The notes: generated by a model from the sequence alone, not told the origin. DNA of 64,000 nucleotides from Faecalibacterium sp. I4-1-79 (GCF_023347235.1 NZ_CP094467.1:930001-994000); one strand, 5' to 3'. Shown: positions 1 through 9,405, numbered from the stretch's first letter. A program made the numbers and translations.

Positions 1-33
1 TATCAAGCGGTTGGTGGTTAAAAGGTATAGAAA

Positions 34-432
34 ATGAAGAAAGCTCTATATACATTTCTCCTGTGGGATTTGTTTCTATTTGCTACGGGCTTAAACGACC
101 TTGTTTTTTATAGAAATGTTACATTGTCGGAAAGCGCAACGGTGGTAGATTGGGCGCAACCAGCTTTTGCAAGTGTTACTTTATTTCTGATTTTGCTTTC
201 AATTTACTATGGATTGCACCAACTCCTCTTTGGGAAGAATTTTTATTTGAAGTTGGAAGTTAAGCAGGAAGATATTGATAAAATGCGAGATTTCATTTTC
301 ATTTTATTAAAAAAGGAAAAAATTGATCCAGATAAGTTGCATCAGCACTTAAAGTATCTGATAATTGCTGAAGTCGTTTTGTGGTGCATTTTCATTATCT
401 ATCTTTTTGTATCAAGGTCTACAGCAATCTAA
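34..432 (+). CDS. Small membrane protein of unknown function
   Basis: The 132-aa product has three hydrophobic stretches that look like membrane helices: residues about 5-25, 45-65 and 108-128. A charged segment at about 75-105, rich in K, D and E, lies between the second and third helices. I do not recognise a family. The gene points opposite to the recombinase operon and is closed by a strong hairpin just downstream. It may be transposon cargo. The start ATG lacks a strong Shine-Dalgarno sequence. Confidence 0.55.
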   Translation: MKKALYTFLLWDLFLFATGLNDLVFYRNVTLSESATVVDWAQPAFASVTLFLILLSIYYGLHQLLFGKNFYLKLEVKQEDIDKMRDFIFILLKKEKIDPDKLHQHLKYLIIAEVVLWCIFIIYLFVSRSTAI

Positions 433-449
433 TCCCATTACGGAAAAGT

Positions 450-484
450 GAAAGCTCGCCAGATTTTATGTCTGGCGAGCTTTC
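450..484 (+). terminator. Hairpin terminator after the 132-aa gene
   Basis: A perfect inverted repeat, GAAAGCTCGCCAGA / TCTGGCGAGCTTTC, encloses a 7-nt loop about 20 bases after the stop codon. The T-tract is short, so termination may be weak. The symmetric stem could also act on transcripts coming from the other strand. Confidence 0.7.
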
Positions 485-579
485 ATAATACTCTAATTCA
501 TAGCATTATAGCAGTTCTCTTTTCAGTCACTACGACTGTAAGTAGATGGCTGATTCAATTCGGATATTTTAATTAGAGA

Positions 580-861
580 TTAGTCTTCCAGTCTACCATG
601 GTCACAGCCAAGTGAGAGATAATGCTCAATTTCATCACCCAGCACAAGTTGGGCATACTCCAAAGGCTTATTGTACAGCAACCAGTCCAGTTTCGCCCGC
701 TGTACCGGGGTGTTGCCGTACTCGTCCTCAATGGCGATACAATCAATGGAAAGGGTGGTGCCATCTTCAAATCGGGCTTCCGCCCGGTTGGTGTCCATGT
801 TGTAGCGACAGGAAAGCACTTTTTGAGAGTGATTATGGTCGAAATTCTGATTTCGTTTCAT
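580..861 (-). CDS. DUF6061-like small protein
   Basis: This 93-aa soluble protein has a charged N-terminus and a central segment, RFEDGTTLSIDCIAIEDE, followed by YGNTPVQRAKLDWLLYNKP. That pattern matches my memory of the DUF6061 family of small proteins carried by clostridial transposons. A good ribosome site (AAAGGAG) lies before the ATG. It follows tnpV in the recombinase operon by about 70 bases. No function is known to me. Confidence 0.6.
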   Translation of the reverse strand: MKRNQNFDHNHSQKVLSCRYNMDTNRAEARFEDGTTLSIDCIAIEDEYGNTPVQRAKLDWLLYNKPLEYAQLVLGDEIEHYLSLGCDHGRLED

Positions 862-933
862 TTGAATCGCTCCTTTAATGATTTTGAAATTTAATTTTCA
901 ACGATATGTGGTATCTTTTTTCTTTCTCTTAAG

Positions 934-1221
934 TCACCCAACAGCACTGTCCCGCATCTGCCGGACGGTCAATGCAAGCTGCTCCTCGACTTGCTTGTCC
1001 AGCTTGGCAAGGTAGCTACCCAGCTCCCCGGACAGGAGCAGTTGATTGTACCGGATGGGATGCTGCTCCTTCAGATACATTTTATGTAAGCGGCCCCACC
1101 GCCCGGTGGGGTGCTGCTCTGCCGGGGCTGCTGCGGTCAGATTCGGCAGATAGTGGTCATTGACAAGGTTGTAGTCCAGACCGTTAGCGTTGTCATGGAT
1201 GGAATTTTTCATGATAGTCAT
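934..1221 (-). CDS. tnpV: TnpV transposon protein
   Basis: The 95-aa product carries the TnpV signature: LPNLT, then G-R-x-G-R, then YLKEQHPIRYNQLLLSGEL. TnpV proteins accompany Tn4451-type serine recombinases and related ICEs; their function is not established. The start overlaps the recombinase stop (ATGA), so translation is probably coupled, with GGAGG ahead of the ATG. It is shorter than the usual ~120 aa because the conserved C-terminal tail seen in the second copy at 7818-8171 is missing. Confidence 0.8.
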   Translation of the reverse strand: MTIMKNSIHDNANGLDYNLVNDHYLPNLTAAAPAEQHPTGRWGRLHKMYLKEQHPIRYNQLLLSGELGSYLAKLDKQVEEQLALTVRQMRDSAVG

Positions 1222-3314
1222 GCCGCATTGTCCTCCTTTGGTTTCGGCGTTGGGGTTGCTTCTGGGTCTGGTTTTAGATTTCCTTTTTTCTTGTGATAGA
1301 ATTCCAAGGTTTTCCTGTTGTGGTTAATCCTCCTGCACTCCTCGGAACAAAATTCCTGCTGGCTGTGTGTAGGCCAGTAGGAATGCCCACATACGGCACA
1401 GGCACGTTGCCTGTAGTAGTGAGTTCCTCTCTCGGCTTCTCTATCCGCTTTCTTTTGCTCCTGTCTTGCCTGATTCCAGCAGTCTCTTGAACAGAAAAGC
1501 TGTCGGTTGCTCGTAGGTGTAAACACCTTCCCGCAGTACGGACACGTTTTGGTTTTAATGATTTCGCCACCGTTTTTAGCGATTATCTTTGCCTTTCGCT
1601 TTTCTCGATAGGCTTTTTCACGTTTGCGCTGTTTTTCCATGCGCTGCTGTTCTTCCTGCTCCTTCTGCGCTTTTAGTTCGGCAAGTTCTTCCTCGGTATA
1701 AGCAATATCGACTTGGCCGACATAGTTGAAATAAATGTCAACCTTTTGTGTGCGGGCATTGCCTGCACCCTCGGCTTCATAAACAACGATTTTATCGACA
1801 AGTTCGTTAAACATTGAATCGGAGATTTCTGTTGGATTTTTGCACTTACGAATCAGCAAAATAAAATGTTGAATATCAACAGAACTTGACTTATCTTCGG
1901 CAATTTCGGATTTCATCGTTTCCATCTGCGATTCCAATTCTGCTTGCTCGCTATCATACTGTGCCATCAGCTGCTTGTACTGTCGTTCGGGCAACAGTCC
2001 AGACATAAGATTTTCGTACAGACTACGAATAAGGGCAGAAAGCTCATCATAGCGTTTTTGACAACGTTTCAATTCCGATTGGTTCTGCTTCGGCTTTTCT
2101 TCACGTTTCTCTTTCCAAAGTGATTGCAGTTCCAAAGCGAAGGTTTCTTCATCTTTTAGAACAAATCTCGAAAAGCGCTTGACCGATGCCAATATCAAGG
2201 CTTCAACATTATCGGCACTGATTGAATGGGCAGTACAGCCATTCACCCGACTTGCATATCCACCACAACGATAAGAATATTGAGTAGACCCATCCTTTTT
2301 ACTGTAGTGTGTTTGCAAGGTCAATCTTCTGCCGCAGTCGGCACAATACAGATACCCGCTTAAACGGTTGGTGTGCGTTCCCCAAGCAGAAGCACGATTC
2401 ACTCGGCATCTGCGTTTCTGAACACTATCCCAAAGTTCTTGCGATATAATCGGTTCATGCGTGTTCTGGAAAACGTACTGTTCATCTTCATCTGTTTCTT
2501 TTCTCTTGTGAAGTTTGAAATTTGTGCTTACAGATTTTCGTAAAACAGTGTGTCCCAGATATTCCTGCCGACCTAAAATTGTTCTTACGGAGGAGGTGCC
2601 CCACAGGTACGGATTGGAGAACTTTGTCCCATTGTACTGCTCCGGGTGATATTTCTTTGCGTATGCAGCAGGAATCAGGACTTTTTCCTCTGTCAACAGT
2701 TCTGCGATTGTCCGTGGGCTTTTTCCTTCGTTCGCAAGAAGAAAAATGCGCTTTACGACTTCGGATGCCACCGGATCAACAACAAGTGTCTGCTTGTCGT
2801 TCGGCAAACGGTTATATCCATACGGAATAGAGCCGCTGCAACGTTTTCCATCTTTCATCCGGGCATCGAACACAGCCTTGATTTTATTACTCGTGTCTTT
2901 GGCATACCATTCGTTCATAATATTCAAAAACGGAGCAAAATCATTGTCTGAAGCATTGTTGCTGTCGATGCTGTTGTTGATTGCAAGGAATCGGACGTTT
3001 TTCTGTGGGAACAGAACTTCCGTATAAAAACCGACTTGCAGATAATTTCGTCCTAAGCGGCTCATATCCTTCACAATAAGCGTTTCGACATTTCCTGCTT
3101 CTACCTCTTTTATTAGAGATTGAAAGCCGGGACGATTGAAATTCACACCTGAAAAGCCATCATCTGTAAAATGGCGGATGTTCTTGAAGCCGTTCTTTTG
3201 TGCGTAATCTTCCAGATATTTCTTTTGGTTGGTGATGGAATTCGATTCACCAGCAAGATCATCATCTCTTGACAAACGCTCATAGAGTGCGGTGATTTTT
3301 GGTTCTTTAGGCAT
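1218..3314 (-). CDS. Large serine recombinase with C-terminal zinc fingers
   Basis: This 698-aa site-specific recombinase probably moves the left transposon. The N-terminal resolvase domain shows the catalytic serine in YERLSRDD (about residue 13) and the SRLGRNY helix. A recombinase domain follows, with a zinc ribbon (CADCGRRL) and a coiled coil rich in E, K and Q. The C-terminus has two tandem C-x2-C/C-x3-C fingers: CPYCGKVF..CSRDC and CAVCGHSY..CSEEC. These are unusual and resemble the finger in the 33824-34177 protein. The start at 3314 is chosen for AAGGAGG nine bases upstream; a longer start at 3347 is possible. Confidence 0.88.
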   Translation of the reverse strand: MPKEPKITALYERLSRDDDLAGESNSITNQKKYLEDYAQKNGFKNIRHFTDDGFSGVNFNRPGFQSLIKEVEAGNVETLIVKDMSRLGRNYLQVGFYTEVLFPQKNVRFLAINNSIDSNNASDNDFAPFLNIMNEWYAKDTSNKIKAVFDARMKDGKRCSGSIPYGYNRLPNDKQTLVVDPVASEVVKRIFLLANEGKSPRTIAELLTEEKVLIPAAYAKKYHPEQYNGTKFSNPYLWGTSSVRTILGRQEYLGHTVLRKSVSTNFKLHKRKETDEDEQYVFQNTHEPIISQELWDSVQKRRCRVNRASAWGTHTNRLSGYLYCADCGRRLTLQTHYSKKDGSTQYSYRCGGYASRVNGCTAHSISADNVEALILASVKRFSRFVLKDEETFALELQSLWKEKREEKPKQNQSELKRCQKRYDELSALIRSLYENLMSGLLPERQYKQLMAQYDSEQAELESQMETMKSEIAEDKSSSVDIQHFILLIRKCKNPTEISDSMFNELVDKIVVYEAEGAGNARTQKVDIYFNYVGQVDIAYTEEELAELKAQKEQEEQQRMEKQRKREKAYREKRKAKIIAKNGGEIIKTKTCPYCGKVFTPTSNRQLFCSRDCWNQARQEQKKADREAERGTHYYRQRACAVCGHSYWPTHSQQEFCSEECRRINHNRKTLEFYHKKKGNLKPDPEATPTPKPKEDNAA

Positions 3315-3349
3315 TTGTTCTACCTCCTTTCTTATGGAATCTTTCAATT

Positions 3350-3374
3350 TAGGACAATCAAGTTTATCGTCCTA
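3350..3374. repeat. Inverted repeat at the right end of the left transposon
   Basis: TAGGAC and GTCCTA flank a 13-nt centre directly between the recombinase start and the point where the helicase sequence breaks off. This is the position expected for a recombinase binding site at the element end. The precise crossover base cannot be fixed without the other end. Confidence 0.45.
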
Positions 3375-6300
3375 TTAAAGTATAGCCCTCGGGCGCAAGT
3401 TCGATGGCAGTAGTAGTTTCACCAAAAGTAGAAGCCCACGCATCAAAATGGGTCAGCCCTTTCTGCTGCAAGGTGTTGTACTGGAGATAGCGCATGAGGG
3501 TATACATCTCGGTCATGCTGTTGCTCAGGGGTGTACCCGTTGCAAAAATCACGCCACGGCCTCCGGTGATTTCATCCAGATAGCGGCACTTGCCGAACAT
3601 ATCGCTGGATTTTTGCGCCTCGCTCGTGCTCAAACCTGCGACATTACGCATTTTCGTGTACAAGTAGAGGTTCTTAAACGCTTGGCTCTCGTCCACAAAC
3701 AACCTGTCTACGCCCAATTGTTCAAACGTAACCACATCATCTTTACGGTCTGTGCCTTGCAGCTTTTCCAATTTCTGCTTCAAAGACTTGCGCAGCTTTT
3801 CCAGTTGCTTTACCGTGAAATGCTCGCCAACCTGCGCTTTCGCTTCTTCGATGGCCTCCTCGATTTCATCCATCTGTTCCTGAATCAGACGCTCCTGTCG
3901 TTCTGCGGACAAGGGTATCTTTTCAAACTGGCTGTGTCCGATGATAACTGCATCGTAGTCGCCGGTCGCAATTCTCGCACAGAATTTTTTTCGATTACCG
4001 GGTTCAAAATCTTTCTTGCTGGTAACCAGCAGCTTCGCATTGGGGTACAGGCGTAAAAACTCGCTGGCCCATTGTTCCGTCAAATGGTTTGGCACGACAA
4101 AAAGACTTTTCTGGCACAAGCCCAGACGTTTCAGTTCCATAGCGGAAGCCGCCATCTCAAAACTCTTGCCGGCACCGACTTCGTGCGCCAAAAGGGTGTT
4201 GTACCCATACAGCACATGGGCAACCGCATTGCGCTGATGCTCTCGCAAATTGATCTCCGGGTTCATGCCCACAAAATGAATGTGGGAACCATCGTATTCA
4301 CGGGGGCGGGTGCTGTTAAAAAGCTCGTTGTACTTCTTCACCAATAAGGCACGCCGCTGCGGATCTTTCCAGACCCAGCCAGCAAAAGCATCCTTGATGG
4401 CCTGCTGTTTCTGCTGGGCGAGGGTGGTTTCGTTTTGATTCAGCACACGCTTTTCTTTCCTATCCTCCTCGATGGTATCATAAACGCGGCTGTCACGCAA
4501 ATTCAAGGTATCCTCCAAAATCTTGTAAGCGTTGGCTCGGCGGGTACCGTAGGTTTCAGTGGCCATAATGTCACCAAAGCCAGTAGCAGATTTATTGCTG
4601 ATCCGCCATTCGGAAGTGTAAGGGGAGTAGCGAACGGTGATGGCATTGTTATAGCGGATACGATAGGGCGGCTGAAAAGTTTCCATCATAAACTGCTGCA
4701 CAATAGAGGGGGCAAGCCATGTGGCACCCAGCCGCACATCAATTTCAGATGCCTCCAAATCTTTGGGCTGCGCCTTGGTCAGTGCGTCCACATTAACCTT
4801 GAACTCCGGGTGACTTTCCGCAGCAAGCTGTGCCATCCGCAGCTTATCGCGTACATTACCCGAAAGGTATTCGTCCGCTGTTTGCCAGCCGGCTTCCGGG
4901 TCGTCTACATCGGCGGCAGGGTCCTTGAAGATCACACCGGAAAGCTCTGCGGTGATGCGCCCGTACTCGCCGGGTGTGCCCAGCAGTTCTGCCATATAAG
5001 GCAGATCAACCTTGCCATGCTCCCCGATGGACACTGCCAGTGCTTCACTGGGGGTATCCACGCTGGTGACAACACGCTCTGGCCGAATCGTCCGCTTGGT
5101 GAACATATCTGCCTTGGACTTGAGATTTTTATTCTCGTCCAGATTCTCCAGTGAGCAGAGCAGATAGTAGGAACTGTCATCATCGAACAGGCGGGCATTT
5201 TTCTTGTCGTTGATCAGTCCGTATTTTGCAGTAAAGGCATCGTAGGCGGCGTTCAGCTTTGCCTGTGTCGCCTTAATGTCCTCGTCCGGGTAGTCGTTCA
5301 ACTGCTGGTCAATCAGTTCGTTGACAATCTGCCGCAGTTCCACCATGCCAGTGACACGCCCCTTGGCGTTATCGGACAATTCCACCTGCGTCATGATGGA
5401 GTTTTCGCGGTAGTAGATCTCGCCATCCACCACAGTATAGCTGAAATTTTTCACGGTAGGATCTGCGGGCAGCGTTTTGCGCTGTGCTTCCACATCTGCG
5501 ACGTCCGGGGCAGCAATCTCCACCGCAGTGTAATTGCCCTCGATGTGCTGCACCGCTTCGGCAAGCTGATCGGCAAGGCTAGTGCCATCGATGGGCGCAA
5601 CGGTCAGGTCGTGACCGTATTGGGTGCTTTCCAGTTCCAAATTTCCCAGCACCATTTCCGGGTGGTCTACGAAATACTGGTTGATGGCAAAGCCATCTTC
5701 GGTCTTACCGAGCTGCACCCATGCAGGTTCGATGTCCGCAGGGCGGTCACGCTTCTGCAAAAAGAGGATATCCGAAACAACCTCGGTGCTTGCATTTGCC
5801 TTAAAAGCGTTGTTGGGTAAGCGGATGGCTCCCAGCAAATCAGCACGTTCCGCCATGTACTTGCGGGCACTGCTGTCTTTGCTGTCCATCGTGAAACGGC
5901 TGGTCACGAAAGCAATCACGCCGCCCGGTCGGATCTGGTCGATAGTCTTGGCGAAAAAGTAGTTGTGGATAGAAAAACCCAGTTTGTTGTACGCCTTGTC
6001 GTTGACTTTGTACTGACCGAAAGGGACATTACCTACGGCAAGGTCGTAAAAATCTCGGCGGTCGGTGGTTTCAAAGCCAGCAACCGTAATGTCGGCCTGT
6101 GGATATAGTTTTTGGGCGATGCGTCCGGTGATGGAATCCAGTTCCACACCATACAGACGGCTGTCAGCCATGCCAGAGGGCAGCATACCGAAAAAGTTGC
6201 CAATACCCATGGAAGGCTCCAAGATATTTCCAGACTGGAAGCCCATCTTTTCCACAGCATCATAGATGGCGCGAATTACCACCGGAGAGGTATAGTGGGC

Positions 6301-8940
6301 ATTCAGAGTGGAAGCGCGGGCGGCGGCATACTCCTCTTCGGTGAGCAACCCTTTCAGTTGGGTGTACTCGGCAGACCAGTTTTCCTTGTTGGGGTCAAAG
6401 ACATCTGCAAGACCGCCCCAGCCTACATACTGCGAAAGCACCTGCTGCTCCTCGGCGGTGGCACCGCGATGCTCCTGTTCCAGCTTGAACAGGGTGCGGA
6501 TGGCTTCAATGTTCCGGGCGTACTTCTGCTTTGCACCGCCCTCGCCCAGATGGTCGTCCGTGATGTGGAAGTTCCCGGCAGGCACAGCATTCAGAGCTTC
6601 GTCTAAGGCAGCGGCATCCGGGAAGGTCTGCACCTTTCCGTCCATCACGGTAGAGATGGGCAGTTTGTCCAGTTTCTCGTCAGAGAGTTGCGGCTCAACT
6701 TGCCGCAGCCCGTCCTCGAATTGTTGCTTATTGATTACTTCGTTATCCCACGACTGTCCCTGTGCGCTGGTGTCAATGCGAACATCCGTTTCGCCTACAT
6801 AGCCGATTTTGCCCTCGATGGTTCGTGTGAGAAGGTCTACCACAACATCGTCCCCGACCTTATAATCAACAGCCTTTTCGGGAGCAGCGTCAAGGGCCTC
6901 GTCCTGCTGTTCGTACAATTCCCGGACAACAGATAGCGGTTCTTCCCGAAAAATTGGCATCCGCAGGTCGGCCAGTGCCATATCCTGCAAGGAAACCTTG
7001 CCCTTATCAAAATCCACTCCGTCAATCCGAAATTTCCGGCCATCCATATTGATGATGGAGCCGATGGGCAGATAGTCCTCTTTGTGCAGATGTTTAGTCT
7101 GGTGATGAGTCCCATCTTCGTTCAATCCGGCAAGGTAAACATTATTGCCCGCAGACCACAATTCTTTTGACTTTCTTGCCCATAAACTAGGTGGAAAGCC
7201 TGTGACCTGAACTTCGCCCAGTGCTGTTTCTCTCGTAAACAAAGCACTGTTGAGAACTTTTGCGACCTTGGCAGCATCTTCTCCATAGAACATAAAATTG
7301 CTGCCAGCTTCAAATCCAACCAGAGTATCCGGGTGCTGCGCCTTTAATGCAGTGTATTCGGCTGCACTGGCGGCGTTCAGTTCAAGGGGAAAGTCGATGG
7401 CTCTTCTTTCTTTGTCCGACAGGTAGCGGTCAGACTGAATCATCAGGTCAATATATTTTTCGACCCGATCCCAGCGGAGAAGCACTTTCTGATGGTCGGG
7501 ATAATGCTCAAACGTCAGACCCTTGCTGTCATGGTCAAGCCAACCACTGCTTCCGTCCAGATAAGTGTGTGAAGAACCGCCGGGGCCATACGGTGCATAT
7601 TCTTTGGCAAGAGCTTTTGCCCGGAGTTTTCGGTCAGGCTGCAACTGATAAATTTTCCATATCCGAAGTTTGCTGCCTTCAACATTGGAACCTCTCCGCA
7701 GCGCATTTTCAATCTCCGCCTGCGACAAAACAAAAGCGGAGGGCGTTTTTTCGCTCTCCGCTCGGTCGACTTTTTCGATTTGCTGGGCTTCGGTGGGGAT
7801 GTTCGCATCCAGAAAACTTAGCTGTAGATCAGCTCCGTCCGAATCACTTCCTCGACCTGCTCCCGCAGGCTGTTCATGTGCTGCACCCACGCTATCTGGT
7901 TCTTCTCTTTGTCCGGTGCCGGGTTCTTCGCCAGCAGATCGACTATCATCTGCTCCTTCATTGCTGCTGCGGTCTGCTCCAGTTCGGTCAGAGTCGGGTA
8001 CAGGCTCCCGTTCAGGAGCATCGTGTGGTACAGCACCGGGTGCTGCTGTTTCAGAAAGTTCAGGCGCATCCTGCCGTACTTGCCCAGCGGGGTCTTTGGC
8101 TGATGCAGGGTCAGGTTCGGGAGAAGATAATCCCCGGTCTGCGTGTAACTCAGATTGCTGCTCATATTCATGCTGGCTCCTTTCATTGTTTCGGCGGCGG
8201 ATGGTCGTTTTGACTGCCCGCTCTACGGTGCGCAGGACTTCGCGGCTGATGTCGCTGACTGCGGCACCGAGTGTGTAGACAGTGTCCGGGGTGGAAAAAT
8301 TGTAGATAGCCTGAAAACTGTCTTTGTCAAAATAGCCATCCGGTTCAAATCCGCACCGTTCCAGCAGCGTGTAAGTGATGCTGATTGCGGCGGCAGACTT
8401 GAACTGCATTTCCAACCCGGCACTATCATAATCCATCAGCAGCGAACCGTCAACGATGGCGCTGATGTCCTCGCTGTTGTTGTCCCAGTAATCCGCCACC
8501 AGTTTCCCGGCAACATCCGCAAGCTGCTGGCTGACACGCTCTCCGCTGATGCCGTAGGTGGCGGCGAGCATTTCTGAAACCGGCTGTTTCAGGTCATCGT
8601 TGTACTGCCACAGGTCGGGGTCACGGGAATTACGGTGCACCCCGGTGTCCGACACATCGAAAACGTAGTGCAGGCGCGGGAATCCGCTGGATTCATCCAG
8701 CAGGGCGATGCCCTTAGAACCGCGCCGGACATAACGGTTCATCCGGTTGTTCCAGATGTCATAGTCGGCGCAGGCGGTGGCATCGGGCCGCTGGGCGTAG
8801 ATCATCAGCTGGTCTGCAAAGGGGTACTTGTACAGCCGGGATGCGGTGGTCAGATAGTCCGTCCAGCTTTCCCAGTACCGAGTCAAGCCGTTCGCCGTGC
8901 GCTGGGCAAGGGCGAGATATTCTTCGGTTTTGCTTGGCAT
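3364..8940 (-). CDS. Giant N6-methylase/helicase of ICEs, truncated at the C-terminus
   Basis: The 1858-aa ORF is the front part of the very large methylase-SNF2 helicase protein found in Tn1549-like ICEs. The first ~250 residues are the conserved N-terminal domain. Residues ~256-385 are a disordered, acidic and proline-rich linker. A methylase domain has EPSMGIGNFFG (~900) and GNVPFGQY (~968, an NPPF-type motif). A helicase domain has Walker A HEVGAGKSF (~1587) and VDESQAF (~1745). The protein ends abruptly after EGYTLIGR because a transposon is inserted, so the last helicase motifs are lost. The product is probably inactive as a helicase. The linker region also encodes TnpV in another frame. 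Confidence 0.8.
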   Translation of the reverse strand: MPSKTEEYLALAQRTANGLTRYWESWTDYLTTASRLYKYPFADQLMIYAQRPDATACADYDIWNNRMNRYVRRGSKGIALLDESSGFPRLHYVFDVSDTGVHRNSRDPDLWQYNDDLKQPVSEMLAATYGISGERVSQQLADVAGKLVADYWDNNSEDISAIVDGSLLMDYDSAGLEMQFKSAAAISITYTLLERCGFEPDGYFDKDSFQAIYNFSTPDTVYTLGAAVSDISREVLRTVERAVKTTIRRRNNERSQHEYEQQSELHADRGLSSPEPDPASAKDPAGQVRQDAPELSETAAPGAVPHDAPEREPVPDSDRTGADRSSNEGADDSRSAGEEPGTGQREEPDSVGAAHEQPAGAGRGSDSDGADLQLSFLDANIPTEAQQIEKVDRAESEKTPSAFVLSQAEIENALRRGSNVEGSKLRIWKIYQLQPDRKLRAKALAKEYAPYGPGGSSHTYLDGSSGWLDHDSKGLTFEHYPDHQKVLLRWDRVEKYIDLMIQSDRYLSDKERRAIDFPLELNAASAAEYTALKAQHPDTLVGFEAGSNFMFYGEDAAKVAKVLNSALFTRETALGEVQVTGFPPSLWARKSKELWSAGNNVYLAGLNEDGTHHQTKHLHKEDYLPIGSIINMDGRKFRIDGVDFDKGKVSLQDMALADLRMPIFREEPLSVVRELYEQQDEALDAAPEKAVDYKVGDDVVVDLLTRTIEGKIGYVGETDVRIDTSAQGQSWDNEVINKQQFEDGLRQVEPQLSDEKLDKLPISTVMDGKVQTFPDAAALDEALNAVPAGNFHITDDHLGEGGAKQKYARNIEAIRTLFKLEQEHRGATAEEQQVLSQYVGWGGLADVFDPNKENWSAEYTQLKGLLTEEEYAAARASTLNAHYTSPVVIRAIYDAVEKMGFQSGNILEPSMGIGNFFGMLPSGMADSRLYGVELDSITGRIAQKLYPQADITVAGFETTDRRDFYDLAVGNVPFGQYKVNDKAYNKLGFSIHNYFFAKTIDQIRPGGVIAFVTSRFTMDSKDSSARKYMAERADLLGAIRLPNNAFKANASTEVVSDILFLQKRDRPADIEPAWVQLGKTEDGFAINQYFVDHPEMVLGNLELESTQYGHDLTVAPIDGTSLADQLAEAVQHIEGNYTAVEIAAPDVADVEAQRKTLPADPTVKNFSYTVVDGEIYYRENSIMTQVELSDNAKGRVTGMVELRQIVNELIDQQLNDYPDEDIKATQAKLNAAYDAFTAKYGLINDKKNARLFDDDSSYYLLCSLENLDENKNLKSKADMFTKRTIRPERVVTSVDTPSEALAVSIGEHGKVDLPYMAELLGTPGEYGRITAELSGVIFKDPAADVDDPEAGWQTADEYLSGNVRDKLRMAQLAAESHPEFKVNVDALTKAQPKDLEASEIDVRLGATWLAPSIVQQFMMETFQPPYRIRYNNAITVRYSPYTSEWRISNKSATGFGDIMATETYGTRRANAYKILEDTLNLRDSRVYDTIEEDRKEKRVLNQNETTLAQQKQQAIKDAFAGWVWKDPQRRALLVKKYNELFNSTRPREYDGSHIHFVGMNPEINLREHQRNAVAHVLYGYNTLLAHEVGAGKSFEMAASAMELKRLGLCQKSLFVVPNHLTEQWASEFLRLYPNAKLLVTSKKDFEPGNRKKFCARIATGDYDAVIIGHSQFEKIPLSAERQERLIQEQMDEIEEAIEEAKAQVGEHFTVKQLEKLRKSLKQKLEKLQGTDRKDDVVTFEQLGVDRLFVDESQAFKNLYLYTKMRNVAGLSTSEAQKSSDMFGKCRYLDEITGGRGVIFATGTPLSNSMTEMYTLMRYLQYNTLQQKGLTHFDAWASTFGETTTAIELAPEGYTLIGR
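7818..8171 (-). CDS. tnpV: TnpV encoded in another frame inside the helicase gene
   Basis: The 117-aa product is a full-length TnpV: LPNLTLHQ..PLGKYGRMR, LKQQHPVLYHTMLLNGSLYP and the C-terminal AWVQHMNSLREQVEE..ELIY. It is clearly homologous to the TnpV at 934-1221. It lies wholly within the helicase ORF on the same strand but in a different frame. It has its own ribosome site (AAAGGAG) five bases before the ATG at 8171, which I prefer over the ATG at 8186. The helicase segment it overlaps is low-complexity linker, as expected where one frame tolerates the other. Confidence 0.8.
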   Translation of the reverse strand: MNMSSNLSYTQTGDYLLPNLTLHQPKTPLGKYGRMRLNFLKQQHPVLYHTMLLNGSLYPTLTELEQTAAAMKEQMIVDLLAKNPAPDKEKNQIAWVQHMNSLREQVEEVIRTELIYS

Positions 8941-8970
8941 AGCGTTCCTCCCTTCAATCTCGTTGTAAAC

Positions 8971-9004
8971 AAAAAAGCGAGCGGCCTTTTCAGGTCACTC
9001 GCTT
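8971..9004 (-). terminator. Hairpin terminator ahead of the helicase gene
   Basis: On the minus strand the stem AAGCGAG/CTCGCTT is followed by TTTTTT. It should stop transcripts arriving from the cargo region before they enter the helicase gene. Confidence 0.6.
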
Positions 9005-9021
9005 ATGGAATCTATGGTAGT

Positions 9022-9289
9022 TTATGGCGCACTTCGGCCTTCCGGTCTTGCTGCCTGCGGGCTGATACGCCTTCTGCATAAGAGCGACACCTTTGTGCTG
9101 GCTGTAGACCTGCCCAGCGGCATCAACACGGATACCGGGGAGGTTGCCGAGGGTGCTGCCCATGCAGATTTGACCGTAATCTTCGACAGTTATAAGCCTT
9201 TGCATATGGCAGAAGCTTCTGCGCCGCTGTGCGGAAAAATCATCTGTGCTGACATTGGCATCCGGGATGAATGGCACCCGGAGTTTTGA
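9022..9289 (+). pseudogene. nnrE: Fragment of NAD(P)H-hydrate epimerase (nnrE/yjeF)
   Basis: The translated fragment contains AVDLPSGINTDTG, VIFDSYKPLHM and ICADIGI, the C-terminal half of the YjeF N-terminal (epimerase) domain. There is no start region or cofactor-binding front half, and the conserved sequence begins abruptly near GALRPSG. The fragment is a remnant of a chromosomal gene stranded at the edge of the cargo, so it marks a recombination joint rather than a working gene. Confidence 0.7.
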
Positions 9290-9324
9290 CGAAGGCTTGC
9301 CGCTGCGGAAAAATACCGGGAAAC

Positions 9325-9367
9325 AAAAAATGCCCCCGGAGGGCTTGTTGCGGCTCTCCGGGGGCAT
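9325..9367 (-). terminator. Terminator after hsp20
   Basis: A strong stem (ATGCCCCCGGA / TCCGGGGGCAT) lies about 40 bases after the Hsp20 stop and is followed on the minus strand by TTTTTTG. Confidence 0.8.
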
Positions 9368-9405
9368 CTTATGTGCGTTGTGCCTTGGCGCACACGACCG
9401 GCGTT

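Larger units (their letters stand above)
1..3380. mobile_element. Serine-recombinase transposon inserted in the helicase gene (right part)
   Basis: The helicase reading frame to the right loses its family sequence at about 3380 and runs into a stop at 3364. A large serine recombinase starts just beyond, followed by TnpV and a DUF6061-like gene in the same direction. This order resembles the Tn4451/TnpX type of transposon. The left end is not in the window, so the missing 3' part of the helicase gene should lie further left. The membrane protein at 34-432 is probably a passenger or a flanking gene. Confidence 0.6.
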
